DNA of 64,000 bases, taken from assembly GCF_003626695.1 (NCBI RefSeq), contig NZ_RBAH01000010.1, positions 62,001 through 126,000 on the forward strand, in the 5' to 3' direction. The position numbers and the translations under genes were made by a program. Source of the DNA: Paenibacillus ginsengarvi. GTDB taxonomy: Bacteria > Bacillota > Bacilli > Paenibacillales > NBRC-103111. Shown piece after piece: positions 27,030 to 36,460 of the stretch (position 1 is its first letter; every line of letters starts with the position of its first letter). The notes below the pieces were generated by a model. It worked only from the letters and a program-made list of their open reading frames with translations. It was not told where the DNA came from and searched no databases.

Positions 27030-28529
27030 CTACTTGGCAGGCTGCAGTTCGCTGTTCAGACCGAGCGTACGCGCCGTGGACGTATGAATTTCGCGGATCA
27101 GCTCCGGTTTTTTTAGCAGGGAAACGCCGTAAGAGGGAATCATCGCTTTGAGTTTCGGTTCCCATGCTTTCCGATGCTGCGGGAAGCACTTCTCGATGAC
27201 CTCCAGCATGACAGAAACGGCAGTGGAAGCGCCCGGCGAAGCGCCAAGCAAGGCGGCAACCGAGCCGTCGGCGGCGCTTACGACTTCCGTACCGAATTGC
27301 AGCGTCCCTTTGCCCGCATCCGTATCCTTGATCACCTGCACGCGCTGGCCGGCTACGAGTAATTCCCAATCCTCGCTTTTCGCGTTCGGAATGAATTCGC
27401 GCAGCTCTTCCATCCGTTGTTCCTTGGACAGCATGACCTGCTGGATTAAGTATTTGGTCAGCGACAAGTTTTTAGCCCCTGCTGCCAGCATCGTCAGTAC
27501 ATTGTTCGGCTTAACCGAACCGATCAGATCGAACATCGAGCCCGTTTTCAGGAACTTCGGCGAGAAGCCGGCGAACGGTCCGAACAGCAGCGACTTCTTA
27601 TTGTCGATAAACCGGGTATCCAGATGCGGAACGGACATCGGAGGCGCGCCAACCTTCGCCTTGCCGTACACTTTGGCGTGGTGCTGGGCGACCACCTCCG
27701 GATTGTTACACACCATAAACAGGCCGCTGATCGGGAACCCGCCGATATGCTTGCTTTCCGGAATGCCGCATTTTTGCAATAGCGGCAAGCTTCCGCCGCC
27801 GCCGCCGATGAAGACGAATTTGGCGGTATGGCGCTCGACTGCGCCGTTGTCGACATTGCGCACCTTCAGCTCCCACAAGCCGCCGTCCGTACGCTTAATA
27901 TGGTCGACGCTGTGCTTGTAGCGGATGTCGACGCTTTTCCCCTTTAAATAGTCAAACAGCATTCGCGTTAAAGCGCCAAAGTTAACATCCGTGCCGGATT
28001 CGATTCTCGTGGCCGCGATGGGCTCGTTCGAGGGACGATCGTTCATAATGAGCGGAATCCACTTTTTTAAAGTTTGCGGATTATCGGAAAATTCCATACC
28101 TTGAAACAGCGGATTGGCGGTCATCGCTTCAAAACGTTTTTTGAGATACGCTACGTTTTGCGCCCCTTGCACCATACTCATGTGGGGAATCGGCATAATA
28201 AAGTTTTGCGGATTGCGGATCAGGTTGCTGTTGACGAGATACGACCAAAACTGCATGGATACCTGGAACTGCTCGTTTACTTTGATAGCTTTGCTAATAT
28301 CTATCGATCCGTCCGGTTTCTCGGACGTGTAGTTTAGCTCGCACAGAGCGGCATGCCCCGTTCCCGCGTTATTCCATTCGTTGGAGCTTTCCTCTCCCGC
28401 GCTCGCCAGCTTCTCGAACACCTTGATGTTCCAGTCCGGCGCCAACTGCTTCAGCAGCGCCCCCAGAGTCGCGCTCATGACTCCGGCACCTATTAAAATC
28501 ACGTCTGTTTTCATTTGGCTGTCACTCAT
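27030..28529 (-). CDS. mqo: Malate:quinone oxidoreductase
   Basis: This 499-aa flavoprotein oxidises L-malate to oxaloacetate and passes electrons to menaquinone at the inner face of the membrane, bypassing NAD-linked malate dehydrogenase. The N-terminal FAD-binding fingerprint is visible ([20 protein letters not shown]). It is followed by the family-specific segment [20 protein letters not shown]. The length matches MQO enzymes (about 490-500 aa). AAGGACGG precedes the ATG. It stands alone, followed by a hairpin. The upstream region has an AT-rich stretch with TATAAT-like bases and a 15-bp palindrome at 28659-28673 that may be an operator. Confidence 0.95.
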   Translation of the reverse strand: MSDSQMKTDVILIGAGVMSATLGALLKQLAPDWNIKVFEKLASAGEESSNEWNNAGTGHAALCELNYTSEKPDGSIDISKAIKVNEQFQVSMQFWSYLVNSNLIRNPQNFIMPIPHMSMVQGAQNVAYLKKRFEAMTANPLFQGMEFSDNPQTLKKWIPLIMNDRPSNEPIAATRIESGTDVNFGALTRMLFDYLKGKSVDIRYKHSVDHIKRTDGGLWELKVRNVDNGAVERHTAKFVFIGGGGGSLPLLQKCGIPESKHIGGFPISGLFMVCNNPEVVAQHHAKVYGKAKVGAPPMSVPHLDTRFIDNKKSLLFGPFAGFSPKFLKTGSMFDLIGSVKPNNVLTMLAAGAKNLSLTKYLIQQVMLSKEQRMEELREFIPNAKSEDWELLVAGQRVQVIKDTDAGKGTLQFGTEVVSAADGSVAALLGASPGASTAVSVMLEVIEKCFPQHRKAWEPKLKAMIPSYGVSLLKKPELIREIHTSTARTLGLNSELQPAK

Positions 28530-28780
28530 TTTAACCGTCCTTACACGCTGATATTGGAAGAAAAGAGAGCAGAACCTGCTCGAACCCCATAACCAAGCAA
28601 GGGTGCGACCCGGTCACACACCTTTTCTATAATCATTATAACCTCACTCTAGTGTACCACTATTATTAATAGTTTAAAATATTAGATATGAGAGTTATAT
28701 GCGATTTCATAGACGGTAATATTCAGTAGTGCAGTCAAGAAGTGAGAAACGATCCACAAAAACGTGAAATGCCGAGCCGC

Positions 28781-29599
28781 CTATGCAAAAATCGCCTTCC
28801 CAAATACAATATGCTCCGCCGACTCCAACCGTTCGTTTTGAAACGTCAATAAGACGGCGTGCAAGCTCTCGCCTCTTCCCGGGTTGATGCAGATCGTATC
28901 GCCGATCCGATCTGCCCATTCCCCTGTCTTATAAGGCGATTCGTGGATATGCCCATGCAGCGTCAGCATCGGTTGAAGCTCCTCGATGCACCGCCGGATC
29001 GCCCGGCTGCCCGCGTGTCCGCCGCTATCCAGCATATCCAGCTTCGTTCCGTATGGAGGCGCATGCATTACCCATATGCCGCCTGCCGTAAGACTTGCCA
29101 GATCGTCCTCGATGCTTGGAAGCCGGTTCAAATACGCCCGGTCCTGCTCCGCAAGTATGCCGGATTCGTCCGATAGCAGCACGGACGCCGCATGTTCGTA
29201 CGAATCGCTTGCCCGGTCTCTCCGCTCAAAGTCTTTGCGCCGAAACGGAGTCGGGTTGCAAAACGGGTACCCGCTAATCGGGAACTGCCGAAACGTTAAC
29301 GGAGTTAAGGACAAAATAGATATAGGCAAACTTCGTGCCAGCTCCTCATAATACCGTGCGGTTGCGGTCCATTCGATATTTCCGGGAATCAGCATAACGG
29401 GGATGGAAATCGAGCGCACAAAATCGGCGAACGCGTTCTCGGCAAAGCGGATCTGCTCCTGCGCCTCCCGGCTAAAAGCCGCCAAATCTCCGCCAAGAAG
29501 CAGCAGTTCGATGTCGTGCCGGCGAATCAATCGGGCCAACTCCCCGTACTGCTTCAAATCGCCGTGCAAATCCGTGGCAAAAATCGTTTTCACGTCCAT
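28781..29599 (-). CDS. Calcineurin-like metallophosphoesterase
   Basis: This 272-aa protein has all five blocks of the metallophosphoesterase superfamily: DLHGD near residue 10, GGD near 37, a GN-E block (GNIEW) near 73, MHAPP near 177 and GHIHE near 216. These coordinate two metal ions for phosphomonoester or diester hydrolysis. The substrate cannot be told. The ATG at 29599 lies only 2 nt from AGGAGG; the GTG two codons later (29593) has better spacing and may be the true start. It has no operon partners. Confidence 0.88.
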   Translation of the reverse strand: MDVKTIFATDLHGDLKQYGELARLIRRHDIELLLLGGDLAAFSREAQEQIRFAENAFADFVRSISIPVMLIPGNIEWTATARYYEELARSLPISILSLTPLTFRQFPISGYPFCNPTPFRRKDFERRDRASDSYEHAASVLLSDESGILAEQDRAYLNRLPSIEDDLASLTAGGIWVMHAPPYGTKLDMLDSGGHAGSRAIRRCIEELQPMLTLHGHIHESPYKTGEWADRIGDTICINPGRGESLHAVLLTFQNERLESAEHIVFGKAIFA

Positions 29600-29783
29600 C
29601 GCCTCCTTTTGGGCTTGGTTTGTAATAGAGTAACAAATACTTTGCGTGATTAGGAGTCGTTGCAGGAAAAACGTCTGTCGACGTAGTTCAAGGAGGAGCG
29701 ACCGCGACCCAACCCCGCAAAACCAGCGGGAGTTATTTTGGTTTCACTTCCTCTTCACCCGGTCAGCCCCGCCCCGCCAGCAA

Positions 29784-30008
29784 TAGCGGAACTTTCACTT
29801 CCGTTACCGCTGTCCCAGCGGGAACCGCCAGTTCCGTTATCGCCGCTTCGCGAGCCTTCTAGGCAACATAGCGGAAGCCGTACTTCCTTTATTGCTCTAT
29901 TTGCCCAGCTCCACTCGAGCTATTGGCGGCTTTAACGGAACTTTTTCTTCCGTTATCGTTCAGTCAGCAGCACTCCGCCAGCAATAGCGGAACTTTCGCT
30001 TCCGCTTC
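29784..30008. repeat. Cluster of five short palindromes (family A: CGGAAnnnnTTCCG)
   Basis: Within a 500-bp non-coding stretch there are five copies of a ~20-bp imperfect palindrome built on AGCGGAACTTTCxCTTCCGTTA, at about 29785, 29819, 29870, 29934 and 29984 (spacing 34-64 bp). The same family recurs at 53221-53410. The loops vary while the arms are kept. No gene is apparent here. Confidence 0.75.
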
Positions 30009-30043
30009 CCTGCCACTCGTCTGCTCCGATCCTGAATGGACAA

Positions 30044-30079
30044 GAAAAAACCGTCAGGGATAATCACCCCGACGGTCCT
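30044..30079 (-). terminator. Terminator of the OPT/DUF917 operon
   Basis: accgtcaggg (30050-30059) pairs with ccc-gacggt (30068-30076), and the minus-strand transcript continues into TTTTTTC. It lies about 60 nt after the aminopeptidase stop and closes the six-gene operon. Confidence 0.8.
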
Positions 30080-30136
30080 TTGACATACAATCTCCCTGCG
30101 GCAGCACGCCCAAGCAGGATGCCCGTCCAGCCTAAG

Positions 30137-31096
30137 CTAACGGCCAGCTTCGACGAGTTCTCCCAGCTTCATAATCGGGACATCGTCGATATAAACGTCC
30201 GGCTTCGATACGACGCAGTCGATATGGACCCCGGCCGATACCGTGCCGCCGAACGTATTGTTGCTGCCGAAGGCGACGTGAATCGTTCCGTACACCTTCT
30301 CGTCCTCCAGCACGACGCCGGTAATCCGCGCCTTTTTGTTCGTGCCGATGCCGAATTCGCCGAGCAACCGGCCGTCGCCGTCGCCGAGAACGCTGAGCAG
30401 CCGTTCAGCCGCCTCCCCGCCCTCGGCCTGAACGATTCGCCCTTGCTTGATCGTAAGCAGCACCGGCGAGCTTAAGGTACCGATGCCGGCAATCGATCCG
30501 TCGATCTGAATTTGCCCTTCTGCGCTTCCTTCGACCGGAGCAATGTACGCTTCGCCGGACGGCAAATTCCCGGATTCGCCGGGATTGACATAAACGCCCG
30601 TACTCGGCACGCCGTCCCGCTGAGCGATAGAGAACGATAACGCATAGTCGTCTTTCTCGATCCGTACGGAGCTGCCTTTCGTAAGCAGTTCCGTCACCTG
30701 TCCGGTCAGCTCCCGCACCTCGGCATAGTCGGCGGCGATAGCTCCTTCCAGGAACATGTCCTCGGTAATGCCAGGCATCGTCGCCAGACGCGCTTCCGCT
30801 TTTGCGGCGTTTTTGCGCGCCTGCGTATGCGTAAGCGAATGGCGGGTAATGCAGAGCACGACATCCGCCTTCTCCATGGCCGCAGCGATGGCGGCCGGCG
30901 GCTCCTCGCCGGATTTGGAGCGCTCCTTCATGACCGCCAGCATCGCCTCCGCGCCAAGCTGTTTGCCCGCCTCGCAAACCGCTTCGGCGATATGCTTTTT
31001 GGCCTCGTCGGTCACGACGAGAAACGATTCGTTTGCTTTCAGGGCCAGGCAATTCAGCAGCACATTTTTGCTGACCTCGGTAATTTGCGAATTCAC
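30137..31096 (-). CDS. Aminopeptidase, leucyl aminopeptidase (M29-like, COG2309) family
   Basis: The GTG at 31096 is chosen because GAGGTG precedes it and it aligns with the family start (VNSQITEVSKNVL); the protein is 319 aa. C-terminal metal-ligand motifs typical of this group are visible: E-F-G-I-G-T-N near residue 245, and H-V-A-F-G-S-N-N-T-F-G-G near 275, with a conserved H-I-D-C. M29-type enzymes are metal-dependent and remove N-terminal residues from peptides. As last gene of an operon with an OPT transporter it probably hydrolyses an imported peptide or amide. DUF2309-like naming is avoided since only the motif pattern is seen. Confidence 0.82.
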   Translation of the reverse strand: MNSQITEVSKNVLLNCLALKANESFLVVTDEAKKHIAEAVCEAGKQLGAEAMLAVMKERSKSGEEPPAAIAAAMEKADVVLCITRHSLTHTQARKNAAKAEARLATMPGITEDMFLEGAIAADYAEVRELTGQVTELLTKGSSVRIEKDDYALSFSIAQRDGVPSTGVYVNPGESGNLPSGEAYIAPVEGSAEGQIQIDGSIAGIGTLSSPVLLTIKQGRIVQAEGGEAAERLLSVLGDGDGRLLGEFGIGTNKKARITGVVLEDEKVYGTIHVAFGSNNTFGGTVSAGVHIDCVVSKPDVYIDDVPIMKLGELVEAGR

Positions 31097-31137
31097 CTTC
31101 GTCACACCTCTTCGGTTAGGAGCTTTAGCACAGCTCC

Positions 31138-31815
31138 TTAAATCATTTCCGACACAAGCTTCGCCATCAGCGAGTTGGACAACACGACAGGCAAACCCGT
31201 CGCCTCCGCCATCCAACTTCTCGCTTCCTCCGTGTAGCCCATGCAGTCCATCAGCACGAGATCGGCCTGCCTCTTCAGCTCCTCGGCCGCCTGCCGATAC
31301 TCGGACTCACTCTTATTATACGGCGAAGCGACGGCAAATACAGGATCGAGCCCATGAGGCTCGTATTTGGCTCTGAGCGTTTCGGTCTGCTCGGCCAACG
31401 GAACGAGCACCCCGAGCCGCCGCCCGCCGACCATCGCCTTGATCGCAGGAGGAATAATATGATCCGGCTCGATCAAATAAGCGGTGCGGGTAACAAGCCC
31501 GGGGAACACGCCCGTGCAAAGCAGCAAAATTTGCTCGATGCCCTGCTCCTCGAGATGGTCGATTTTGCTTTGCAGCAGCGGCTGCATTTTGTGCCGGGCC
31601 ATCACGACCGATTCGCCGGTTGTCAGCCGTGAGGTGAGCACGTAGTCGCCTTCTCCCGGATACAACTGCCCTTCGATGTAAGCCTTGGATAACCCGTCAA
31701 GGGCTCCGGCCTGCACAAGCTCGGCGCGGTCCTCGATATATTTGCTAACGATAGGAGCCACGTCGCTCCGAGGCGCCTGTCCGATCGTAATCATGCCTAA
31801 TCGTTTCATGGACAC
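31138..31815 (-). CDS. AroM family protein
   Basis: About 225 aa. The N-terminus (RLGMITIGQAPRSDV) and the internal L-L-C-T-G-V-F-P and M-D-C-M-G-Y-T segments are typical of AroM. This family belongs to the Asp/Glu racemase-like fold, and its biochemical role is not established. The two cysteine-containing motifs are in the positions used for catalysis by racemases. The GTG at 31815 follows GGGGGAGA with 8-nt spacing; an ATG at 31830 overlaps that site and an ATG at 31809 is the other option. It lies 41 bp from the aminopeptidase and 43 bp from DUF1177. Confidence 0.88.
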   Translation of the reverse strand: MSMKRLGMITIGQAPRSDVAPIVSKYIEDRAELVQAGALDGLSKAYIEGQLYPGEGDYVLTSRLTTGESVVMARHKMQPLLQSKIDHLEEQGIEQILLLCTGVFPGLVTRTAYLIEPDHIIPPAIKAMVGGRRLGVLVPLAEQTETLRAKYEPHGLDPVFAVASPYNKSESEYRQAAEELKRQADLVLMDCMGYTEEARSWMAEATGLPVVLSNSLMAKLVSEMI

Positions 31816-31858
31816 TACCGTCTCCCCCATTCGAGAAAAGTAAATGTTCCGGCCAGTC

Positions 31859-32806
31859 TTACCCGCGAACGGTGTTTTCGCCGCCGGTTTGCAATATTTT
31901 CATCGAGCCGTACAGCTTCGTCATGCGGGAGAACTCCGCTTGATCATAAAACTGGCACGTTCCGTTCGTAAACTCCTTCGCCACCTCTATGGAAAAACGG
32001 ACGGCTGTCGCAATGTCGACTTCATGGCTCGCGCCTGTTCCGCAGCCGGGTACGATCGACTGAGCCGTCACGGCGACGCCGACAACCGGAACATCGGTGG
32101 CGACGCTCGGCTGCAAAATGGAATTGATATGATACAGATCGTTGCCGTAAGGGGTGATATCCTGCATCGTGATCGGGAACGTGACGGCAAATTGTCCTGT
32201 CGCCATCTCCATAATCCGCACCAAATCTTCGCTGATGCGAAGAATATAGCCTTCCTTCACGGTCGGCGATATCGCGATCCCCTTATGGTTGATGACGCGG
32301 TTTCCTTTCGTCGTGTCGATCGAGAGGATCGCATCCATATCCGGCGTTACCTCGTGCTGGTTCATCGTCAAAATGTCGACCGGCGAATCCATAAAGTCGA
32401 CCGGCTCGTGCGGACGGGTCGGGGCGTCCGGACAAATGTGAGTGCTAACGATAACGTCGCCCTTCAGCGCATCCCCCTTCGTCTGCATATCCGCCAGCTT
32501 GAGCGCGGAGGCGACAGCCGCTACCGCTCCGTCCGCATCCGAGACGAGTCCGATCCGGCTAGGCCGTGCGCCGATGCCGCCGAGGCGGCCGATAATGCCG
32601 AGTGTCGGGGCGTCTCCGCCTTTCAGTTTTCCGTTTGTGCCGGGAATAACGATTTTAATAAAGTCCGTGCTGCCTTTCTGGCCGGTTACTTTCGATACGG
32701 TTATGCTCACGCCGGGATAGGCAGCGAACAGAGCCTTAACTTTTTCCCCGTTTACGAATCCGTCGTCCATCGCGTCCAAAGCGACTAGCGTTTGTTTCAG
32801 TGCCAT
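31859..32806 (-). CDS. DUF1177 family protein
   Basis: This 315-aa protein matches DUF1177, a family regularly found next to OPT transporters, AroM and DUF917 genes. Visible features include STHICPDAPTRPHEPVDFM and MNQHEVTPDMDAILSIDTTK in the central part. His, Asp and Glu clusters there suggest metal binding, but that is inference. A catalytic role is unknown. AGGAGTGG precedes the ATG. Confidence 0.85.
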   Translation of the reverse strand: MALKQTLVALDAMDDGFVNGEKVKALFAAYPGVSITVSKVTGQKGSTDFIKIVIPGTNGKLKGGDAPTLGIIGRLGGIGARPSRIGLVSDADGAVAAVASALKLADMQTKGDALKGDVIVSTHICPDAPTRPHEPVDFMDSPVDILTMNQHEVTPDMDAILSIDTTKGNRVINHKGIAISPTVKEGYILRISEDLVRIMEMATGQFAVTFPITMQDITPYGNDLYHINSILQPSVATDVPVVGVAVTAQSIVPGCGTGASHEVDIATAVRFSIEVAKEFTNGTCQFYDQAEFSRMTKLYGSMKILQTGGENTVRG

Positions 32807-32849
32807 GATGGTCCACTCCTGTCTTCTCTAGTTGTACTAACGTATTTCA

Positions 32850-33926
32850 TTAAGACCGCTTCGCCGGAATGGCGAAAGGAATAATCGACTTCTGGATAAT
32901 GTCCTCGACCGGCTTCAGCAACCTCTCGTTGCTCATCGTGCTGGACAAAAGCAGCTTCTCCTTCGGCACGGTTATGACGGCCAGCCGCTGGCCTTTCTCG
33001 ACGGCTGCAGTCACGATCGGCTTGGCCGTCTTCGCATCCAGCGTCATGATCAGGTCGGGAAATGTGGCGAACCGTTCGCCGTCTTTTTCGAGCGTCATAT
33101 ATTCGTTCCAGAACGTCATCTCGTACGCGTCGTCGATCCGCACCGTGCCGACGTCGAAGCCGCCCTTCGTTTCAAGCTGGAAGTCGGTTACCGTACCGGA
33201 TGTCACCCACTTGCCCCCGAGTTTCGAAACGACCGAATCGATCGCCGCTTCGCCTTGATGGGCCAGCAGGGCCCGCCCGGTTTCGATCGCCTGGGATATG
33301 GCGCCTGCCGCGCCGTGCTGCTTCGCATAGGAGACCGTTACCGGATTTCTGGCTACGGCCACGAGCCCGCCTGCCTCGACGGAAGCTTTGCGGATCATCC
33401 CTGCCGCCTTTTCCAGCGTGCCGGATACGCTCAGCTCCATGTAGCGCTCGTCCTTTCCGCCGGCAGCGGCTTGATGGGACACGTAACCGTCCAGCTCGGT
33501 CAAGTTTAGGGAGCCCATAGCCCCCGTAGGATGCGCCCGCCCGTTGCACGCCAGATCGATGAGAGGAATGCCCGTTACGGCCGATTGGAACCAGCCGTTT
33601 ACGGTCGTTCCCGCACCGTTCTCGTTCGTGTTGAGCCCCTTGACCGGCCTGCCGAGTTTTTGCATCAAAAGCTCCAGCGCTTTAGCGTAATGAATCGGCA
33701 GCACGAACTGCTCCTTGGCCGCCGGCGCTCCGACCATCGATACGGTTACGAGCAGATCGTCGTCCGCAAACTCGTCGACGGTTAACAGCTTCGGCTGCCC
33801 GATCTCCAGCGCGAGCCGGCCGATCTTCAGCCCTTCCTCGATCCAGCCGCCACCGCCGCCGCCTAAGACGGCACCGCCGTAGACGGCGTATTCCACCATT
33901 TGCTCGTCCAACTTTAGTATAGCCAT
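32850..33926 (-). CDS. DUF917 / S-methyl thiohydantoin desulfurase-like protein
   Basis: The ATG at 33926 gives 358 aa and follows GTGAGGCAGG. The N-terminal G-G-A-V-L-G-G-G-G-G-G segment (residues 17-27) and the N-G-R-A-H-P-T-G-A-M-G-S segment are hallmarks of DUF917 proteins. A related enzyme converts S-methyl-thiohydantoins, and hydantoinase-type clusters often contain DUF917. The OPT gene ends only 11 bp upstream, so transporter and enzyme are translationally linked. I infer that it acts on the imported compound in the cytoplasm. Confidence 0.87.
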   Translation of the reverse strand: MAILKLDEQMVEYAVYGGAVLGGGGGGWIEEGLKIGRLALEIGQPKLLTVDEFADDDLLVTVSMVGAPAAKEQFVLPIHYAKALELLMQKLGRPVKGLNTNENGAGTTVNGWFQSAVTGIPLIDLACNGRAHPTGAMGSLNLTELDGYVSHQAAAGGKDERYMELSVSGTLEKAAGMIRKASVEAGGLVAVARNPVTVSYAKQHGAAGAISQAIETGRALLAHQGEAAIDSVVSKLGGKWVTSGTVTDFQLETKGGFDVGTVRIDDAYEMTFWNEYMTLEKDGERFATFPDLIMTLDAKTAKPIVTAAVEKGQRLAVITVPKEKLLLSSTMSNERLLKPVEDIIQKSIIPFAIPAKRS

Positions 33927-33937
33927 GAACGCCTGCC

Positions 33938-35527
33938 TCACTTTCTGAACTTGAATATCGAGTTGAAGAAGCTGTACAGCGCATCCCCGGCAATGAACCC
34001 CGCCGCCATAATCGTCATCGGCGTCTCCGCTTCTTTCTTCCACAGCTTCATCACGATCAGACGGATGGCGATACCGGAGAGAACGGCCCAGCAAGCGTTC
34101 GGCGTCAAGATGAGCAAACCGGTAGCGAACAAAACTCCGATCTGGCGGCTCGGCCCCCCGATAAATTGCAGGATCGCCCCCGGAATCGCCCAAAGCAGCA
34201 GCTCCAGCATAATATCCGGAGAAGCGCCGGCCTGAATCGTAGAAACGTATACTTTATCGATCGGCGGAACGAGGTTTTGTGCGAAATAGCCGTTGTATGA
34301 AAAAACGACGACCAGCAGGGCGACGCCAAACGCGATCATCCCCGTGACGTACTGCTGCTTTCTGCCTTGCAGCTCCAGCTCCTTGTTCTCGCCGTTGCCG
34401 CGCAAAATGTAGCCCGTCTTCAAATCGTAGCCCATATCCGCGAATGCGGGACCGGTTGCTGCGCTGAATCCGGCAAGCAGAGCGAGCGCTACCGGTGGAA
34501 AACCGATCAGAATGCCGAATAGCAGCGTAATAAACGCGACCGCAAAGGCCGGAAACCAGCCGGAGTGCATCGCCGCGATCCCGACGATCAGCTCGTGGAC
34601 GAAGGCGGCGAAGGCGGCGAACAGCATGAACCCGATCAGCATGCCGAACGACATATGCGAAATGATGCCGCCAAGCAGGGCGATCAGCAGCGCGATGATC
34701 AGGTAGGCGACAAAGCCGAAGCCGAGCGTCCGTTTTGCCTCGTTGATCGGCCGGGTCAGCTTTTCGTCGGAGGCGATCTCCGCCTTGCCCGCATTTTTTT
34801 TGCGTCCACTGAAGATGAGCATCGTAACCTGAACGAGCGCTACAAGCCCTGCGCCGATCATAACCCCGTGCGCGATGTACAGCTTGTTGACGTCGACATT
34901 AAACCACGGAATGGAATATTGGCGGATCATAAGACCGATGCCGAACATCGTCAGCGCCCAGATGTTGCCGATAAACGCTACGCCGAAGGCGGACATCGAA
35001 ATGTGGAAGTACGAGCCGATCAGACCCAGCACCGTGCCGATACCGAGGAAGCCCGCACGTTTGCCGCCCTTGTCTCCGGCGAGAATCGATTCGGCGGTGG
35101 CCACGCCCGGCGCCCATGTACCCGATGCGGGGAACAGCTTGGAGTCGAAAATTTTATACAAAATGGTGGCGTCCACAAACATCGCCAGCGCAGCGCCGAT
35201 CAGCATCGGCACGATCAGCTCCGGCGTGCCCATTGCAAACGGAATCCCGATCGGAATAAGCAGGCTGTTCGCCGCACCGAACGTAGCGGAGGAGATCGAC
35301 GTTTGCACCAGGTTTTGCCGATGGACGGACCGGTACTTTTTGAAAATAGCAACCGGAATCCGGGCGATGAGCATCGCCACGAGCGCTCCGATAATCGCCG
35401 TATTGGGGGTTACCCCGAGCGTCGTTACAATCTGCATCCCGATAATGGCGCCTATGGCCGCCGTTACCACATTGAGGATGAGGGCAAACGGCTCGAATAT
35501 GCTAGGATGCTTTTTTTCGTTGTCCAT
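33938..35527 (-). CDS. OPT family oligopeptide transporter
   Basis: The ATG at 35527 follows GGGGGAT; the frame extends 32 codons upstream without hydrophobic or family-like sequence. The 529-aa protein has 12 or more hydrophobic segments. Features of bacterial OPT transporters are present: an N-terminal helix with G-A-I-I-G-M-Q-I, G-I-P-F-A-M-G-T-P-E near residue 105, and G-P-S-R-Q-I-G-V-L-F-A-T-G near the C-terminus. OPT carriers import small peptides or peptide-like compounds with protons. It is the second gene of the operon and presumably brings in the substrate for DUF917, DUF1177, AroM and the aminopeptidase. Confidence 0.9.
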   Translation of the reverse strand: MDNEKKHPSIFEPFALILNVVTAAIGAIIGMQIVTTLGVTPNTAIIGALVAMLIARIPVAIFKKYRSVHRQNLVQTSISSATFGAANSLLIPIGIPFAMGTPELIVPMLIGAALAMFVDATILYKIFDSKLFPASGTWAPGVATAESILAGDKGGKRAGFLGIGTVLGLIGSYFHISMSAFGVAFIGNIWALTMFGIGLMIRQYSIPWFNVDVNKLYIAHGVMIGAGLVALVQVTMLIFSGRKKNAGKAEIASDEKLTRPINEAKRTLGFGFVAYLIIALLIALLGGIISHMSFGMLIGFMLFAAFAAFVHELIVGIAAMHSGWFPAFAVAFITLLFGILIGFPPVALALLAGFSAATGPAFADMGYDLKTGYILRGNGENKELELQGRKQQYVTGMIAFGVALLVVVFSYNGYFAQNLVPPIDKVYVSTIQAGASPDIMLELLLWAIPGAILQFIGGPSRQIGVLFATGLLILTPNACWAVLSGIAIRLIVMKLWKKEAETPMTIMAAGFIAGDALYSFFNSIFKFRK

Positions 35528-35667
35528 GAGTAATCCCCCGTATCGTAATGATTCGTTTCCTTTCATTCGCTCTGCGAGCTGTTCCGCTTGATCGATCGCG
35601 GAAACAAACGACTTCATAACCAAACATTAGTTTGAGCAGCAAAAGGATGTCTTATCCAACCGCTGGC

Positions 35668-36315
35668 TTAAACGCCGCCAAGCTGCTTGTACACTGCCGA
35701 CGCAAACAGTCCTTCCGCTTCGACTGCGTCGATAACCGGGATGCGCAGCTCCTTCCGCAGCACGCTAGCGAGGCCGATCGTGGAAAAACCGGTACAGGCG
35801 AACACGATCACTTCCGTCCCTTGCTCCATCAGTGTCCGGGCTGCCGCAATCGCCCGCTCCCGTCCGGCCGGCGTCAGCAAATCGGTTGTGTTCGACACGC
35901 CTTCCGGCTGAATATAACGGACGAACGCTTCGCCCAAAATCGCTTTCATAATGTCTGGAAGCGTTTCCGTAATGCCCATCACCCCGACACGTTTGCCGAG
36001 CGCACGCGCCATGTAAGAGGCTGCGCTGCCGGCGCCGATCACCGGAACGGACACCTGCCCGCGAAGCTGCTCTACTGCGGGATCGGCCGCACAGCTGACG
36101 ATGAGCGCTTGGCTGCCTTCCTGCTCAAGCTTCCGGCCCAGCGCGACAATTTTCGGATTCGCGAGCTGCTCCGTCTCGTTATTGTAGATGCCGAGCGGCT
36201 GATCGGGGATGCATTCGTTTCGTACCGGAACCGCATACATTTTGGAGATGAGTCTGCCGTGCTCGTTCAGTACTTGCTCGTCGTTCGTCGTCAACACCCG
36301 AATTAATCCAATCAT
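35668..36315 (-). CDS. Asp/Glu/hydantoin racemase family protein
   Basis: This 215-aa protein has the two-cysteine racemase fold: V-S-C-A-A-D-P near residue 74 and F-A-C-T-G-F-S near 173, the catalytic pair for 1,1-proton transfer in Asp/Glu and hydantoin racemases. It opens with GLIRVLTTNDEQVLNEHG. As first gene of the OPT operon it may invert the stereocentre of the imported amino acid, hydantoin or peptide product. AAGGGG precedes the ATG, and a promoter-like sequence lies about 60 bp upstream. Confidence 0.87.
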   Translation of the reverse strand: MIGLIRVLTTNDEQVLNEHGRLISKMYAVPVRNECIPDQPLGIYNNETEQLANPKIVALGRKLEQEGSQALIVSCAADPAVEQLRGQVSVPVIGAGSAASYMARALGKRVGVMGITETLPDIMKAILGEAFVRYIQPEGVSNTTDLLTPAGRERAIAAARTLMEQGTEVIVFACTGFSTIGLASVLRKELRIPVIDAVEAEGLFASAVYKQLGGV

Positions 36316-36372
36316 GGACTGTCAACCCCTTTTCCATTTCATTTGTAAAAAGAATATGAATTTTATTACTAA

Positions 36373-36402
36373 ATTGTATCGGTTTCTAAAAGCAGCGGGC
36401 AA
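36373..36402 (-). promoter_or_regulatory. Sigma-A-like promoter of the racemase-OPT operon
   Basis: On the minus strand TTGCCC (36397-36402) and TACAAT (36373-36378) are separated by 18 bp. They lie about 60 bp upstream of the racemase ATG in an AT-rich gap after the pucR terminator. Confidence 0.55.
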
Positions 36403-36420
36403 TGTACCGTCCCGCCAAAA

Positions 36421-36460
36421 CTAAAGAGACCTCTTTGTGCTGAACGCACAAGAGGCCTCG
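36421..36460 (-). terminator. Terminator after the pucR-like gene
   Basis: gagacctctttgtgc (36426-36440) pairs with gcacaagaggcctc (36446-36459) with one bulge and one wobble. TTTAGTTTT follows on the minus strand. It separates the regulator from the operon it probably controls. Confidence 0.8.
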
